Of a stretch of DNA of 64,000 bases, positions 8,476 through 17,651 are shown piece after piece. The notes beneath the pieces are model-generated. The model was given only the letters and a program-made list of their open reading frames with translations, ran no database searches and was not told the DNA's origin. Position 1 is the stretch's first letter. The number at the start of each line of letters is the position of its first letter. The stretch is from contig NZ_JBHXHV010000002.1 in the NCBI RefSeq assembly GCF_042726155.1, forward strand, positions 62,001 to 126,000. Reading direction: 5' to 3'. A program made the translations under genes and the position numbers. The DNA is from Leucobacter sp042726155. GTDB lineage: Bacteria; Actinomycetota; Actinomycetes; Actinomycetales; Microbacteriaceae.

Positions 8476-11067
8476 TCAGCCCACGAAGGGGCCGACTCGT
8501 TCAACGCGAATGACCGGTTCACCCTCAGCCTCTGACTCCGCGAGATCGACCGAACCTTCAATTGCCCAGTCGTGGTCTCCCGCGGGGTCAAGCAGCACCT
8601 GACGGAATCGCCAGAACCCCTCGGGAGCGCTGCTCGTGTCGAGTTCGAGCAGCGCAGCTGAGCGGGCATCACCGTCAACGCGAATGTCGTCGTACTCGGC
8701 GAAGTAATCGGCGAGCGCGTCTCGCCAGCGTTGCTCGCCAAAGCCGCGAGCCGAGTCGAGTTCGCCGAGCTCGGCGTAGCGCTCAAACGCGGCTGCCTGC
8801 ACGCGGCGGAACAGCGCGTTCCGCAGCATCACTATGAACGCACGCTGATTCGTCAGCACTGAGCGCGTGGGCGGTGCGAGCGCGACGGCCGTGTCAGCCC
8901 CGTTTGCATCCAGGCCGAGCAACTCGCGGGCTCGCCTGTGCGCCTCGGGGTCTGGGTTCGAGAGTTCCGCCCACTCGTCGATCAGGCTTGAGTCAACCTG
9001 GCGCACAACCTCGCCGAGCCACTCGATCAGCTCTTCGAGCTCTGGGCTCTTCGCCTGCTCGGGCACGGTGCGCTCGATCGCTCGGAACGCGTCACTGAGG
9101 TAGCGCAGAACGCCGCCCTCGGCTCGTCCAAGCTGGTAGAACGACACGAGGTCGCGAAAGCCGAACGCCCGCTCAACCATGTCGCGCACCACGGATTTCG
9201 GCCGCAGTGCGAAGTCGCGTGCCCACGGCACTTCCTTGAGGTACTCGGTAAACGCCTCATCGAGCAGTTCTTTCAGCGGTTGCGGGTGAGTCACCGCTTC
9301 GAGCAGCTCTATGCGCTCGTCGTATTCGATGCCCTCGGCTTTCATTGCAGCGACGGCCTCGCCCCGGGCCTTGTGCTCTTGCGCACGAATAATGGCGCGA
9401 GGATCTTCGAGCGTCGCTTCGATGATTGAGATGACGTCGAGCGCGTACGTATCTGATTCGGGATCGAGCAATTCGATCGCCGCGAGCGCAAACGGCGACA
9501 GCGGCTGATTCAGAGCAAAGTTGGCCTGCAGTTCAACCGTGAGACGGAGCAGTCGTTGCCCCCGCGCGTCAGTGTGCACCTCGACGATGCCGCCCTGCCG
9601 CAGCGTGCGGAAGATCGCGAGCGCCGTGCGGGCGTGCGCAAACTGCACCGCGCGCGGCTCGTGGCTGTCGAACACCAGAGTGCGCATGGTGTCGAGCGCT
9701 TCGCCCTCGTGGGACTCACCTCGCCCAATGACGCCCAGCACCATCGAGTGAGTGACGCGCATGCGACTCACGAGCGCCTCTGGCTGCGAACCGACGAGTT
9801 TTTCAAGCGTGCTCTCGCTCCAGGCTATGAAGCCCTGCGGTGGCGACTTCTTTTTTGCGGGCTTGGCCTTTTTGCCGCCGCTCGCCTTTGCCGCTGCCTT
9901 CGCCGTAGCCTTGGCGTTCTCGACCTCATGCTCGGGAGCGAGCGCGATGACGTCGCCCTCGGTGTCGAAGCCTGCGCGACCGGCGCGACCAGAGATCTGG
10001 TGGAACTCACGCGCCGAGAGACGACGCATCTTTTCTCCGTCGAACTTCGTGAGGGCAGTGATCACAACCGTTCGGATCGGCACGTTGATGCCGACCCCGA
10101 GAGTGTCGGTACCGCAGATGACGCGCAGCAGCCCGCGCTGCGCCAGCTGCTCGACCAGGCGTCGATACCTCGGCAGCATGCCGGCGTGGTGCACGCCGAT
10201 ACCCGATCGCACGAGACGCGAAAGCGTCGATCCGAAGCCGGTTGAAAAGCGGAAGTCGCCGATTGCGGCCGCAATCTCATCTCGGCCGGCGCGATCCACG
10301 ATACGGATGCTCGAGAGCGCCTGGGCCTGTTCGACCGCGTGCGACTGATTGAAGTGCACGAGATATGCGGGCGTGTGCCGCTCCTCGAGCAGGTGCTCAA
10401 CGACCTCGTGCGTGGGCGCGACCTCGTACGAGAACGTCAGCGGCACGGGTCGCTCAACGCCCGTCACGAGTGCAGTGTCACGGCCCGTACGACGCGAGAG
10501 ATCGTCTGCGAGCTCAGTCACGTCGCCGAGCGTCGCCGACATGAGCAAGAACTGCGCATCGTTCATGAGCAGCAGCGGCACCTGCCACGCCCAACCGCGG
10601 TCGGGGTCGGCGTAGAAGTGGAACTCGTCCATGACAACCTGCGTGATACCGCCCGCCGTGCGGTCACGAATAGCGAGATTCGCGAGAATTTCAGCGGTGC
10701 AGCACAGGATCGGAGCGTCGGGGTTGATCGAGGCGTCGCCCGTCACCATGCCCACGCGATCGGCCCCGAACACCTCGACCAGGTCGAAGAATTTCTCGCT
10801 CACCAGCGCTTTGATCGGCGCTGTGTAGACAGTGCGGCGTCCCTCGGCGAGCGCGATGAAGTGCGCGCCGATCGCAACGAGGGACTTGCCGGTGCCGGTC
10901 GGGGTCGCGAGGATTACGTTGCTGCCGAGTGCGATACCAAGCACGGCCTCCTCTTGCGCCGGGTACAGGCGAAGTGCGCGTTCTTCCCAGGCCCACTCCT
11001 CGAACGCGGCAAATGCCTCGTCTGATGCGTCGAAGTGCGTCGAGTCGAGTGTTGATCCCAGGTTCAT
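8476..11067 (-). CDS. DEAD/DEAH-box helicase with DUF3516 C-terminal domain
   Basis: 863 residues. The Ski2-like N-terminal half has Walker A ATPTGTGKS (about 55-63), a DEFHF motif II, SAT motif III, and motif VI within QISGRAGRAGFDTEG. A Lys/Ala-rich insertion follows at about 385-412. The C-terminal half (about 420-860) matches the DUF3516 region found in actinobacterial superfamily 2 helicases. Role: ATP-dependent RNA or DNA unwinding in the cytoplasm, exact substrate unknown. The ATG at 11067 begins directly before a conserved acidic leader. Confidence 0.88.
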   Translation of the reverse strand: MNLGSTLDSTHFDASDEAFAAFEEWAWEERALRLYPAQEEAVLGIALGSNVILATPTGTGKSLVAIGAHFIALAEGRRTVYTAPIKALVSEKFFDLVEVFGADRVGMVTGDASINPDAPILCCTAEILANLAIRDRTAGGITQVVMDEFHFYADPDRGWAWQVPLLLMNDAQFLLMSATLGDVTELADDLSRRTGRDTALVTGVERPVPLTFSYEVAPTHEVVEHLLEERHTPAYLVHFNQSHAVEQAQALSSIRIVDRAGRDEIAAAIGDFRFSTGFGSTLSRLVRSGIGVHHAGMLPRYRRLVEQLAQRGLLRVICGTDTLGVGINVPIRTVVITALTKFDGEKMRRLSAREFHQISGRAGRAGFDTEGDVIALAPEHEVENAKATAKAAAKASGGKKAKPAKKKSPPQGFIAWSESTLEKLVGSQPEALVSRMRVTHSMVLGVIGRGESHEGEALDTMRTLVFDSHEPRAVQFAHARTALAIFRTLRQGGIVEVHTDARGQRLLRLTVELQANFALNQPLSPFALAAIELLDPESDTYALDVISIIEATLEDPRAIIRAQEHKARGEAVAAMKAEGIEYDERIELLEAVTHPQPLKELLDEAFTEYLKEVPWARDFALRPKSVVRDMVERAFGFRDLVSFYQLGRAEGGVLRYLSDAFRAIERTVPEQAKSPELEELIEWLGEVVRQVDSSLIDEWAELSNPDPEAHRRARELLGLDANGADTAVALAPPTRSVLTNQRAFIVMLRNALFRRVQAAAFERYAELGELDSARGFGEQRWRDALADYFAEYDDIRVDGDARSAALLELDTSSAPEGFWRFRQVLLDPAGDHDWAIEGSVDLAESEAEGEPVIRVERVGPFVG

Positions 11068-11088
11068 GTCTGCGTGCTCCTGCCGGGC

Positions 11089-12561
11089 CTATGCGTCAGA
11101 GCCTGGGTCGGTCGTGTCGGTGGCGGTGCTGGCGTCGGGGCTCGTGCTCGATGCGGCGTTCCCGGCCCCATCACCGCGATCGAGTTCGGCGAACTTCGCC
11201 TGCATGGTCGGATTGCCGCGTGTCAGCTTCTTGATGGTGACGCCCTGAGCCTTGTCGTTCGCGAGGCGCAGATTGTTCTCCGACTTCAGCAGATTGTCTT
11301 TCACCTTCTGCATCTCAGCGATGGAGGTGTCGATGCGTTTGATCGCCTCCTGGAACTGGCGCGCGGCGAGATCGTAGTTGCGACCAAACGCATCCTTGAA
11401 GCCGTCGAGTTCGCTTTCAAAGTGGGTGATATCGATGTTCTGCGACTTCACGTCTTCAAGCTCCGCCTTGTACTTCAGCGAGTTCAGCGCCGCGTTGCGC
11501 AGCAGCGTGATCAGCGGAATGAAGAACTGCGGTCGAATCACATACATCTTCGGGAATCGATGCGATACGTCTACGATGCCACCGTTGTACAGCTCGTTTT
11601 CGGGTTCGAGGAGCGACACCAGCACGGCGTATTCGCACCCCTTTTCGCGCCGATCTTTATCAAGCTCTTTCAGAAAGTCCTCGTTGCGGTGCTTCGTCGC
11701 AGTGCCGTCTGCCTCGTTCTTCATCTCGAACATGATCGACACGATTTCAATGCCGCTGACATCGAGATCCCTGAAGATGTAGTCACCCTTGCTGCCGGTG
11801 CGCGCGTCGTTGTCTTTTTCAAAGTACGCATAGGGGAAAGCTGTCGCGCGGATCTGATTGAACGTCACCTCGCAGTGCTGTTCGAGGGTTTCGCCGACCA
11901 TCTTGGTTGAGAGCCGGGCCTTGAAGTCTTTCAACCGCTCGATCTCGCCGTCTCGGTCACGCAACTGCAACTCGTGCAGCTCTTTCAGCGACCGCTCGGC
12001 GAGCTCTTTTTCAAGCGCCGCGCGATCCAACCCGTTGCGAAGTTCGTCCCGCTCGCGCGCGACCGCCCCGACCGCCTCGGAAATCTCGAGCTTCTTGGCG
12101 ACCTCGAGCGAGGCCAAACGGGACCGCAGTTCGTTCAGCTCGGTCTCCTGCTGCGCTGCCCGCTGCTGCGCCTGGGCCGCGAACTTCGCCTCTGCCAGTT
12201 CCACCGCCGTTTGCTGCTCCCGCTTCGCTTGAGCCAATTCGTTGGCGAGGGCGTCGCGGTCTTTTTCTACGGCGCTCAGCGCCTCTGCAACCGCGAGCTT
12301 GCGAGCTGTCTCTGCCGCTTCGATGCGCGCCTGCAGCTGCTGAATCTCGGTGTCTTTCGCGGCTGCAGCCTGCTGGAGCTGCCCTGCAGCGGCCGATTCT
12401 GCGAGCTGCAGCGCCTGCTGCTTGTCGAGCTCGGCGAGCTCGAGCCGCTCGTGCAGTTGCGATTCAAACTCAGCGTCGCGCACCTGTTTCAGAATGTCGG
12501 CGTACCCGGCCTCGTCAACGGTGAACGCACGCTGGCAGTGCGGGCACTTGATCTCGCGCAC
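11089..12561 (-). CDS. DUF2130 domain protein, coiled coil with N-terminal zinc-ribbon-like motif
   Basis: 490 residues. The N-terminus has IKCPHCQ, a CxxC knuckle. About residues 30-215 form a long Ala/Glu/Gln-rich coiled coil. The DUF2130 domain follows (about 215-410), including FEMKNEADG and a KHRNEDFLKELDKDR-type stretch reminiscent of restriction-endonuclease-like folds. The C-terminus is again helical with a Ser/Thr/Asp tail. The start is GTG 12561, with AAGGAGG five bases upstream; longer in-frame versions lack such a site. The function of the family is not established. It lies downstream of an ABC exporter on the same strand. Confidence 0.82.
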   Translation of the reverse strand: MREIKCPHCQRAFTVDEAGYADILKQVRDAEFESQLHERLELAELDKQQALQLAESAAAGQLQQAAAAKDTEIQQLQARIEAAETARKLAVAEALSAVEKDRDALANELAQAKREQQTAVELAEAKFAAQAQQRAAQQETELNELRSRLASLEVAKKLEISEAVGAVARERDELRNGLDRAALEKELAERSLKELHELQLRDRDGEIERLKDFKARLSTKMVGETLEQHCEVTFNQIRATAFPYAYFEKDNDARTGSKGDYIFRDLDVSGIEIVSIMFEMKNEADGTATKHRNEDFLKELDKDRREKGCEYAVLVSLLEPENELYNGGIVDVSHRFPKMYVIRPQFFIPLITLLRNAALNSLKYKAELEDVKSQNIDITHFESELDGFKDAFGRNYDLAARQFQEAIKRIDTSIAEMQKVKDNLLKSENNLRLANDKAQGVTIKKLTRGNPTMQAKFAELDRGDGAGNAASSTSPDASTATDTTDPGSDA

Positions 12562-12648
12562 GGGCGCCTCCTTCACGGATGTACGAGTGGCCCCCGGGCG
12601 GTCGGAGACACAGGTCAAGACTGGCACAGTCCGCCGACATCGTCGGCG

Positions 12649-14529
12649 CTATCCAACGACGTCGAGCTCGCGCAGCCGCTTCCGGTCCGACTTTGCTGAA
12701 GACGACTGCAGCGCGAGTAGCTCCGCATAGATCCCGCCCGACACCGCGAGCTCAGCCGGCGGCCCGATCTCATCGATGCGCCCGTCGCGCAGCGTGACGA
12801 TGCGGTCGACCTCCGCGATCGTCGACAGCCGGTGCGCGATGATGAGCGTCGTGCGACCACCCATGAGGTCTTCGAGCCCGGCCTGCACGAGGCGCTCAGA
12901 TTTCGTGTCGAGTGCCGAGGTCGCTTCGTCGAGCACCAGGATCGGCGCATCCTTCAGCATCGCGCGTGCCACCGCGATGCGCTGCTTTTGCCCGCCAGAG
13001 AGTTTCACTCCCCGCTCGCCGATCAGCGTGTCGTAGCCTCGCTCGAACTTCTGCACAAACACGTCGACCGCCGCGCGCTCAGCAGCCTGCTCGATTTCGG
13101 CCCGGGTCGCTTCCGGGCGGCCATACGCGATGTTCTCTGCGATGGTCCCTGAAAACAGTGCCGGCTCCTGGAACACGACACCGATGTTGCGCCTCAGCAT
13201 CTCGAGGTCGGAGCCCGAATTCGACACCGAGATCGACCCCTCGCGGACGCCATAGAGACCCATTAAGAGATTCGTCAGCGTTGTCTTTCCCCCGCCGGAT
13301 TCACCGACGAAGGCGACCCGCTCCCCCGGTGCCACATCGAACGTGACGTCGGTGAGCACGTCGGCATCGTCGTCATACCCGAAGTGCACGCCGCGAAATG
13401 AGATCGCGGGGACGGGCACGTCTGGCTCATCAGACGCGATGCGGGATTCGGGCACAGCTCCGGGTTCGGACGCCGCACCGCGGTCAGGCGCGGGCCGTGA
13501 TCCACCACCGTCGACCTGTGCGGGATCAAGATCCATCACCTCGAAATACGACTTCGATCCGGCGATTGCGCGCTGCGCGGTGTCAACCACCCAGCTCAGG
13601 CTCGTCACCGGCTGGCGCGCCATCGACATGAGCTGCACGAGCATCACCATCTCGCCGAGCGAGAAGAAGCCGAGTACGGTGCGCACGAAAATGATCGTGT
13701 ACAGCCCGAAGAATATGACGTGCAGTACGCCCTGCCGCAGCGCGTCCATCCGATGCCAGTGTTTGGACTGCTCGGCTGTGAGCGACTCGGTCGAACGGAA
13801 CCGGCTCGAGAACGCCTTGAGCTCGCGGCGCTCGCTGACGAACGACTTAACGACGCGCATCTGTCCGACGACCTCAGCAAATCGTCCGGAGGCGACGTCG
13901 ACGTGCTCGTTCTTGTCGCCCTCGAGTCGCTGCCACTTGCGACTGGTGAGCGCCGTGAGCCACAGATAGACCGGGTACGCGATCGCGAGCAGCACCGCGA
14001 GTGGCCAGTAGTACCAGGCGCTGATCGCGAGTACGGCGACGGTCGTGAGGATGAGCGTGACGAACATATTCGAGAACGACTTCATGAAGTTCGTGACCTC
14101 TGAAATCGAGCGATTCAGGCGCGCAACGATCGTGCCAGTGAGCTCGTTGTCGTAGTAGCGCTGCGGCAGCGAGAGCAACTGTTCGAAGTACCGCGTCGAC
14201 AGGATGGTGCGCATCTTCGCGCTCATCACATCGCCCAAGTACCCGCCGATGTTGCCGACGCCCGCTTCGATCAAGCTGACGGCGAGCAGTGCGACGGCGA
14301 GCAGGATCACCGAACCAATGGTCGCCGACACCTCGCTCGGTGGCGCACCGTTGCCCGCCGCAGAGCCGGCGGCGTTACCGATTGCGTCCGAGATCACGTC
14401 GGTCGCAGCACCCGTAATGAATGGCACCGCGAGGCCCGCCGCGGTCACTACCGCCGCCGCAAGCATGATGCCCAGGTAATAGGGCGCGAGCGATCGCGTG
14501 AACTTCAGAATGCGAATAAGCACGGTCAC
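12649..14529 (-). CDS. ABC transporter, fused permease and ATPase (exporter type)
   Basis: 626 residues. An N-terminal ABC exporter membrane domain with six segments (about residues 15-330), a Pro/Ser/Asp-rich linker (about 335-375), then an ATPase with Walker A GESGGGKTT (near 408), Q-loop VFQEP, signature LSGGQ (near 510), Walker B LVLDEATSALD and switch IIAHRLST. This half-transporter should act as a homodimer or with an unlinked partner to export a lipid, peptide or drug. The start is a GTG at 14529. A large intergenic inverted repeat lies upstream. Confidence 0.9.
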   Translation of the reverse strand: MTVLIRILKFTRSLAPYYLGIMLAAAVVTAAGLAVPFITGAATDVISDAIGNAAGSAAGNGAPPSEVSATIGSVILLAVALLAVSLIEAGVGNIGGYLGDVMSAKMRTILSTRYFEQLLSLPQRYYDNELTGTIVARLNRSISEVTNFMKSFSNMFVTLILTTVAVLAISAWYYWPLAVLLAIAYPVYLWLTALTSRKWQRLEGDKNEHVDVASGRFAEVVGQMRVVKSFVSERRELKAFSSRFRSTESLTAEQSKHWHRMDALRQGVLHVIFFGLYTIIFVRTVLGFFSLGEMVMLVQLMSMARQPVTSLSWVVDTAQRAIAGSKSYFEVMDLDPAQVDGGGSRPAPDRGAASEPGAVPESRIASDEPDVPVPAISFRGVHFGYDDDADVLTDVTFDVAPGERVAFVGESGGGKTTLTNLLMGLYGVREGSISVSNSGSDLEMLRRNIGVVFQEPALFSGTIAENIAYGRPEATRAEIEQAAERAAVDVFVQKFERGYDTLIGERGVKLSGGQKQRIAVARAMLKDAPILVLDEATSALDTKSERLVQAGLEDLMGGRTTLIIAHRLSTIAEVDRIVTLRDGRIDEIGPPAELAVSGGIYAELLALQSSSAKSDRKRLRELDVVG

Positions 14530-14653
14530 GTCTGGGGCGCCTCCACTGATGATGTTGAGGAGAGCAACCTACCACTCCGAAAGCCGCTTCGGGCCACCGC
14601 GCTGCGGCGGGCGCGCCGCCCTCCCGACACGGGCCATCTGCACGCGATGCACT

Positions 14654-14719
14654 CCCGAGCGGGGTAACTGTTGAGGGGTGTTGCGCCCGCGACACCCGCC
14701 ACAAGTTACCCCGTTCGGG
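14654..14719. repeat. Large nested intergenic inverted repeat
   Basis: Sixteen-base arms at 14654-14669 and 14704-14719 (CCCGAGCGGGGTAACT and AGTTACCCCGTTCGGG) match except for one G/T wobble. A second stem lies inside, GGGTGTTGCG against CGCGACACCC with one wobble. It sits in the divergent region between the ABC exporter and the Old Yellow Enzyme genes. A strong terminator is unlikely between divergent genes, so an operator, an RNA element or a REP-like repeat is more plausible. Confidence 0.6.
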
Positions 14720-14793
14720 TGTGGGGGGGTGTTCTCCCTTGGCGTAGCGGGGGCGGGGGTCTTCGCTCGGGCGGCGGAGTAGGCTCGCGGACT

Positions 14794-15879
14794 ATGGCCG
14801 ATCCAATACTCTTCCGCCCGTTCACGCTTCGCGATCTCGAGGTTCGCAATCGACTCTGGGTCGCACCGATGTGTCAGTATTCAGTCGAAGCCGAAGACGG
14901 CATCGTGGGTGAGTGGCACCTGCAGCACCTCGGCGGATTCGCTCGCGGCGGCGCCGGCCTCGTGTTCATGGAGGCCACGGCGGTGACGCCAGAGGGCCGC
15001 ATCAGCCCACGCTGCCCGGGCATCTGGAACGACGCGCAGCTGCCCCCACTCGCGCGTATCGTCGACGCCGCCCACGAGCATGGTGCAAAAATCGGCATTC
15101 AGCTGGCACATGCTGGCCGCAAGGGGTCAACCTACCCGTCGCTCCCCGGCTTCGCAGACGGGTCAGTACCCGAGGGCGAGGGCGGTTGGGAGACCGTCGC
15201 TCCGTCAGCGGTCGCATTTGGCGACTTCGCGGAGCCTCGTGCGCTCGAGGCCGAAGAAATCGCCGCGCTTGTGCAGGCGTTCGTCGCCGCCTCTGACCGC
15301 GCCGTGAGCGTCGGATTCGATGCCGTGCAGATTCACGCGGCGCACGGTTACCTTATTCACGAGTTCCTGTCTCCCTTCTCGAACCATCGCACTGACGGTT
15401 ACGGCGGCGATCTCGCGGGCCGTGCGCGCCTGCTCCGCGAGATCGTGCGCGCCGTGCGCGCTCAGCACCCCACGCTTCCGATCGTGGTGCGCATCTCGGC
15501 GACTGAGTGGATCGACGGCGGTTTCGACGTCGACGAGGCCGCGCAGGTGACCGAGTGGGTTGCCGAAGACGGCGCTGACCTCGTTGACACGTCGACGGCG
15601 GGGAACACGCCGGGCGCCCCGATCCCGGTCGGGCCCTCGTACCAGGTGCCGCTCGCTGCGCAGCTGCGCGAAACTGGCGCACTCCCCATCAGCGCCGTCG
15701 GGCTTATCACGAGCGCACAGCAGGCGGAGGGCATCCTGGCAACCGGCCAGGCCGACATCATCTCGCTCGGGCGCGCAGTGCTCACGAACCCCCATCTGCC
15801 GATCAGCTGGGCGCACGAGCTGCGTGCCCCGTCGGCTGAGTCGCTCGTACCGCCGCAGTACGCGCGGGCCCGGTTCTAG
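14794..15879 (+). CDS. NADH:flavin oxidoreductase, Old Yellow Enzyme family (YqjM-like)
   Basis: 361 residues of the FMN-binding OYE TIM barrel. Visible are APMCQYS (the Cys of YqjM-type enzymes, about residues 24-30), the HAAHGYLIHEFLSP catalytic His region and the TDGYGG signature, and the C-terminal phosphate-binding region LISLGRA. This is the thermophilic-like/YqjM class of ene-reductases, which reduce alpha,beta-unsaturated carbonyls with NAD(P)H in the cytoplasm. The ATG at 14794 matches the family's normal N-terminus (PxLFxPxTLRxLxxRNR). It stands alone between repeat elements. Confidence 0.9.
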   Translation: MADPILFRPFTLRDLEVRNRLWVAPMCQYSVEAEDGIVGEWHLQHLGGFARGGAGLVFMEATAVTPEGRISPRCPGIWNDAQLPPLARIVDAAHEHGAKIGIQLAHAGRKGSTYPSLPGFADGSVPEGEGGWETVAPSAVAFGDFAEPRALEAEEIAALVQAFVAASDRAVSVGFDAVQIHAAHGYLIHEFLSPFSNHRTDGYGGDLAGRARLLREIVRAVRAQHPTLPIVVRISATEWIDGGFDVDEAAQVTEWVAEDGADLVDTSTAGNTPGAPIPVGPSYQVPLAAQLRETGALPISAVGLITSAQQAEGILATGQADIISLGRAVLTNPHLPISWAHELRAPSAESLVPPQYARARF

Positions 15880-15881
15880 AG

Positions 15882-15989
15882 CGCGGGCCCGCGAGCGCAG
15901 CGCCCGCGGGCCCGCGACCCGCGTTCCGCAAGCGATTTGCGTTCGGCAAGCCCAAAGTTGCAATAACGAGCTTGCCGAACGCAGATCGC
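15882..15989. repeat. Intergenic palindromic element, copy A (REP-like)
   Basis: Two copies of the 12-bp palindrome CGCGGGCCCGCG (15882-15893 and 15905-15916) lie just after the OYE stop codon. They are followed by a hairpin with 20-base arms at 15932-15951 and 15970-15989 (one mismatch) and an 18-base loop. The 31 bases at 15921-15951 match 56683-56713 at 29 positions. The element lies between convergent genes, which fits a bidirectional terminator or a dispersed REP-like sequence. Confidence 0.65.
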
Positions 15990-16059
15990 ATGTGGAAGGC
16001 GCGGGTCAATAGCCCCGCGCCGCCGCGCCGCCGCGCCGCCGCGCCCAGCGCCCCGCTCC

Positions 16060-16917
16060 CTACAGCAAGTTCGGCTCCCCCGGCTCCGCAATGTCGGCCG
16101 GGAAGCCGTACTTTTCTGCGAGCTCCGCGATCACGCCGTCCTCACGAAGCTGCGCGATATCGTCGTCGATGGCTTGACCAAGGTCCTCGGCTTTGAGATT
16201 CACCGGAAAGTTCGTCTGGCCAACGTTGACCGTCGCCGACAGGCGCGGATCCGGCTCGAGCGGCTCGACAGTAGCCCCCTCGACGGGATACAGATCGAGC
16301 AGTGTGACCGCAGCCCCGAGACCGAGCACGGCACCGTCAATCCGTCCCGCTTGGAAATCCGCGAACTCCGCATCGTTCGTCGAGTAGAGCTTCAACTTGC
16401 TCCCCAAAAGACCCTGCAGTTCTTCGACCCCGACGAGGGCCTGACCCGCGCCGACGGCATCGATGTCGAGGAGGTCGTCGACGGTTTTCGCCCCGGTCGT
16501 TGAGACCACGGAGAGCGGTGAAGTGACCACTGGATCACTGAGTCGTACGACCTTGGCGCGCTCGGCGGTGCGATACCAGCTGCCGACCGTCGTGTCTGCG
16601 CGTCCGGTCTGCACCGAGGTGATCATCGCTGACGAGTCCCCCGGAACGAGCGTCACGTCGAGGCACTCCATTTCCGCGATCTTCGCAATGATCTCGCCTT
16701 CGATGCCGACGAACTTGCCGTCTTCGATGTACCCGAAGGGCGGGTAGTCGTAGTGGGCGACGGTGAGTACGCCGGGCTTGATTGTCTTCACGTTGTCGTG
16801 CGCGGGCACGCAATCTGCGCCCACCGCGCTTGACGCGGCGCCGCCAGAGCTGCACCCGGTGAAGAGGAGCGCCGAGGCGGCGGCGAGGGCGGTGAGAGTG
16901 GTCAGTCGGTACTTCAT
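16060..16917 (-). CDS. Amino-acid-type ABC transporter substrate-binding lipoprotein
   Basis: 285 residues with a lipoprotein signal peptide (lipobox LLFTGC, Cys about residue 20) and a family 3 solute-binding fold (SBP_bac_3): HYDYPPFGYIEDGKFVGIEGE near residues 54-75 and a C-terminal region ending LAEKYGF. It is the last gene of a six-gene operon and supplies the extracytoplasmic receptor for the two permeases and ATPase upstream. The ATG at 16917 follows a TCAGGAGG-type ribosome-binding site. The ligand is unknown; family members bind polar amino acids or related small cationic or zwitterionic molecules. Confidence 0.88.
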   Translation of the reverse strand: MKYRLTTLTALAAASALLFTGCSSGGAASSAVGADCVPAHDNVKTIKPGVLTVAHYDYPPFGYIEDGKFVGIEGEIIAKIAEMECLDVTLVPGDSSAMITSVQTGRADTTVGSWYRTAERAKVVRLSDPVVTSPLSVVSTTGAKTVDDLLDIDAVGAGQALVGVEELQGLLGSKLKLYSTNDAEFADFQAGRIDGAVLGLGAAVTLLDLYPVEGATVEPLEPDPRLSATVNVGQTNFPVNLKAEDLGQAIDDDIAQLREDGVIAELAEKYGFPADIAEPGEPNLL

Positions 16918-16952
16918 TGATGCCTCCTGAGAGTGATGATGGAACGGATGAG

Positions 16953-17651
16953 TTACGCGGCGAGACGTGCGCGCAGTCGCCGGCGAGGCGGGCGCGCCCC
17001 GCCCAGTCGCTGCTCGAGCCGACCTGCCAAAATTGCGCCGGGCACGGCGATGATTCCGTACACGAACGCGGCCGCGAGATAGACCGACATGTATCGCCAG
17101 TTGATCGCGCCACTGAGGTACGCCGCGTGCATAATCTCGGCGACCGTGATGACACTCGCGAGCGACGTGATGTGGAACATCGTGATGGTCAGGTTTACGA
17201 GGGGCGGAATGGAGATGCGCGCGGCCTGGGGCAGAATCACGAAGCGGAATCTGTCGGCGCGACCGAGACCGAGCGCGTTCGACGCATCCGTTTGGCCCGG
17301 GGGAAGCGCAGCGATACTCGCGCGAATCATCTCGGCGGAATACGCCGCGGCGGTCACGGTGAGTGCGATCACGGCGGACGGCAGCGCATCGATCAACACC
17401 CCGATTTGCGGGAGCCCGCGGTACACGAGGTAGAGCAGCACGAGTGCCGGGATCCCGCGCCCGATCTCGACGATCGCGATCGTCACCCAGCGAACCCAGC
17501 GCGATCGGGATTCGGAAAGCACCGCAAGGAAGAACCCGAGCGGGTAGCCGAGGACGCAGGAAACGACGGTGAGCAGCATTGCAACGCCGAGCCCTGGCAG
17601 GAGATCGGGAACGTGCGCTGGCCAATCCCACAGCCACGAATAATCGTTCAT
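16953..17651 (-). CDS. Amino-acid-type ABC transporter permease 2
   Basis: 232 residues of the HisM/GlnP type, with about five membrane segments and the EAA-like loop NALGLGRADRFRFVILPQA. Its ATG overlaps the stop of the preceding permease by four bases (ATGA), so the two are coupled and should form a heterodimer. A very basic C-terminus (RRRLRARLAA) ends the protein. The binding-protein gene follows 35 bp downstream. Confidence 0.88.
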   Translation of the reverse strand: MNDYSWLWDWPAHVPDLLPGLGVAMLLTVVSCVLGYPLGFFLAVLSESRSRWVRWVTIAIVEIGRGIPALVLLYLVYRGLPQIGVLIDALPSAVIALTVTAAAYSAEMIRASIAALPPGQTDASNALGLGRADRFRFVILPQAARISIPPLVNLTITMFHITSLASVITVAEIMHAAYLSGAINWRYMSVYLAAAFVYGIIAVPGAILAGRLEQRLGGARPPRRRLRARLAA

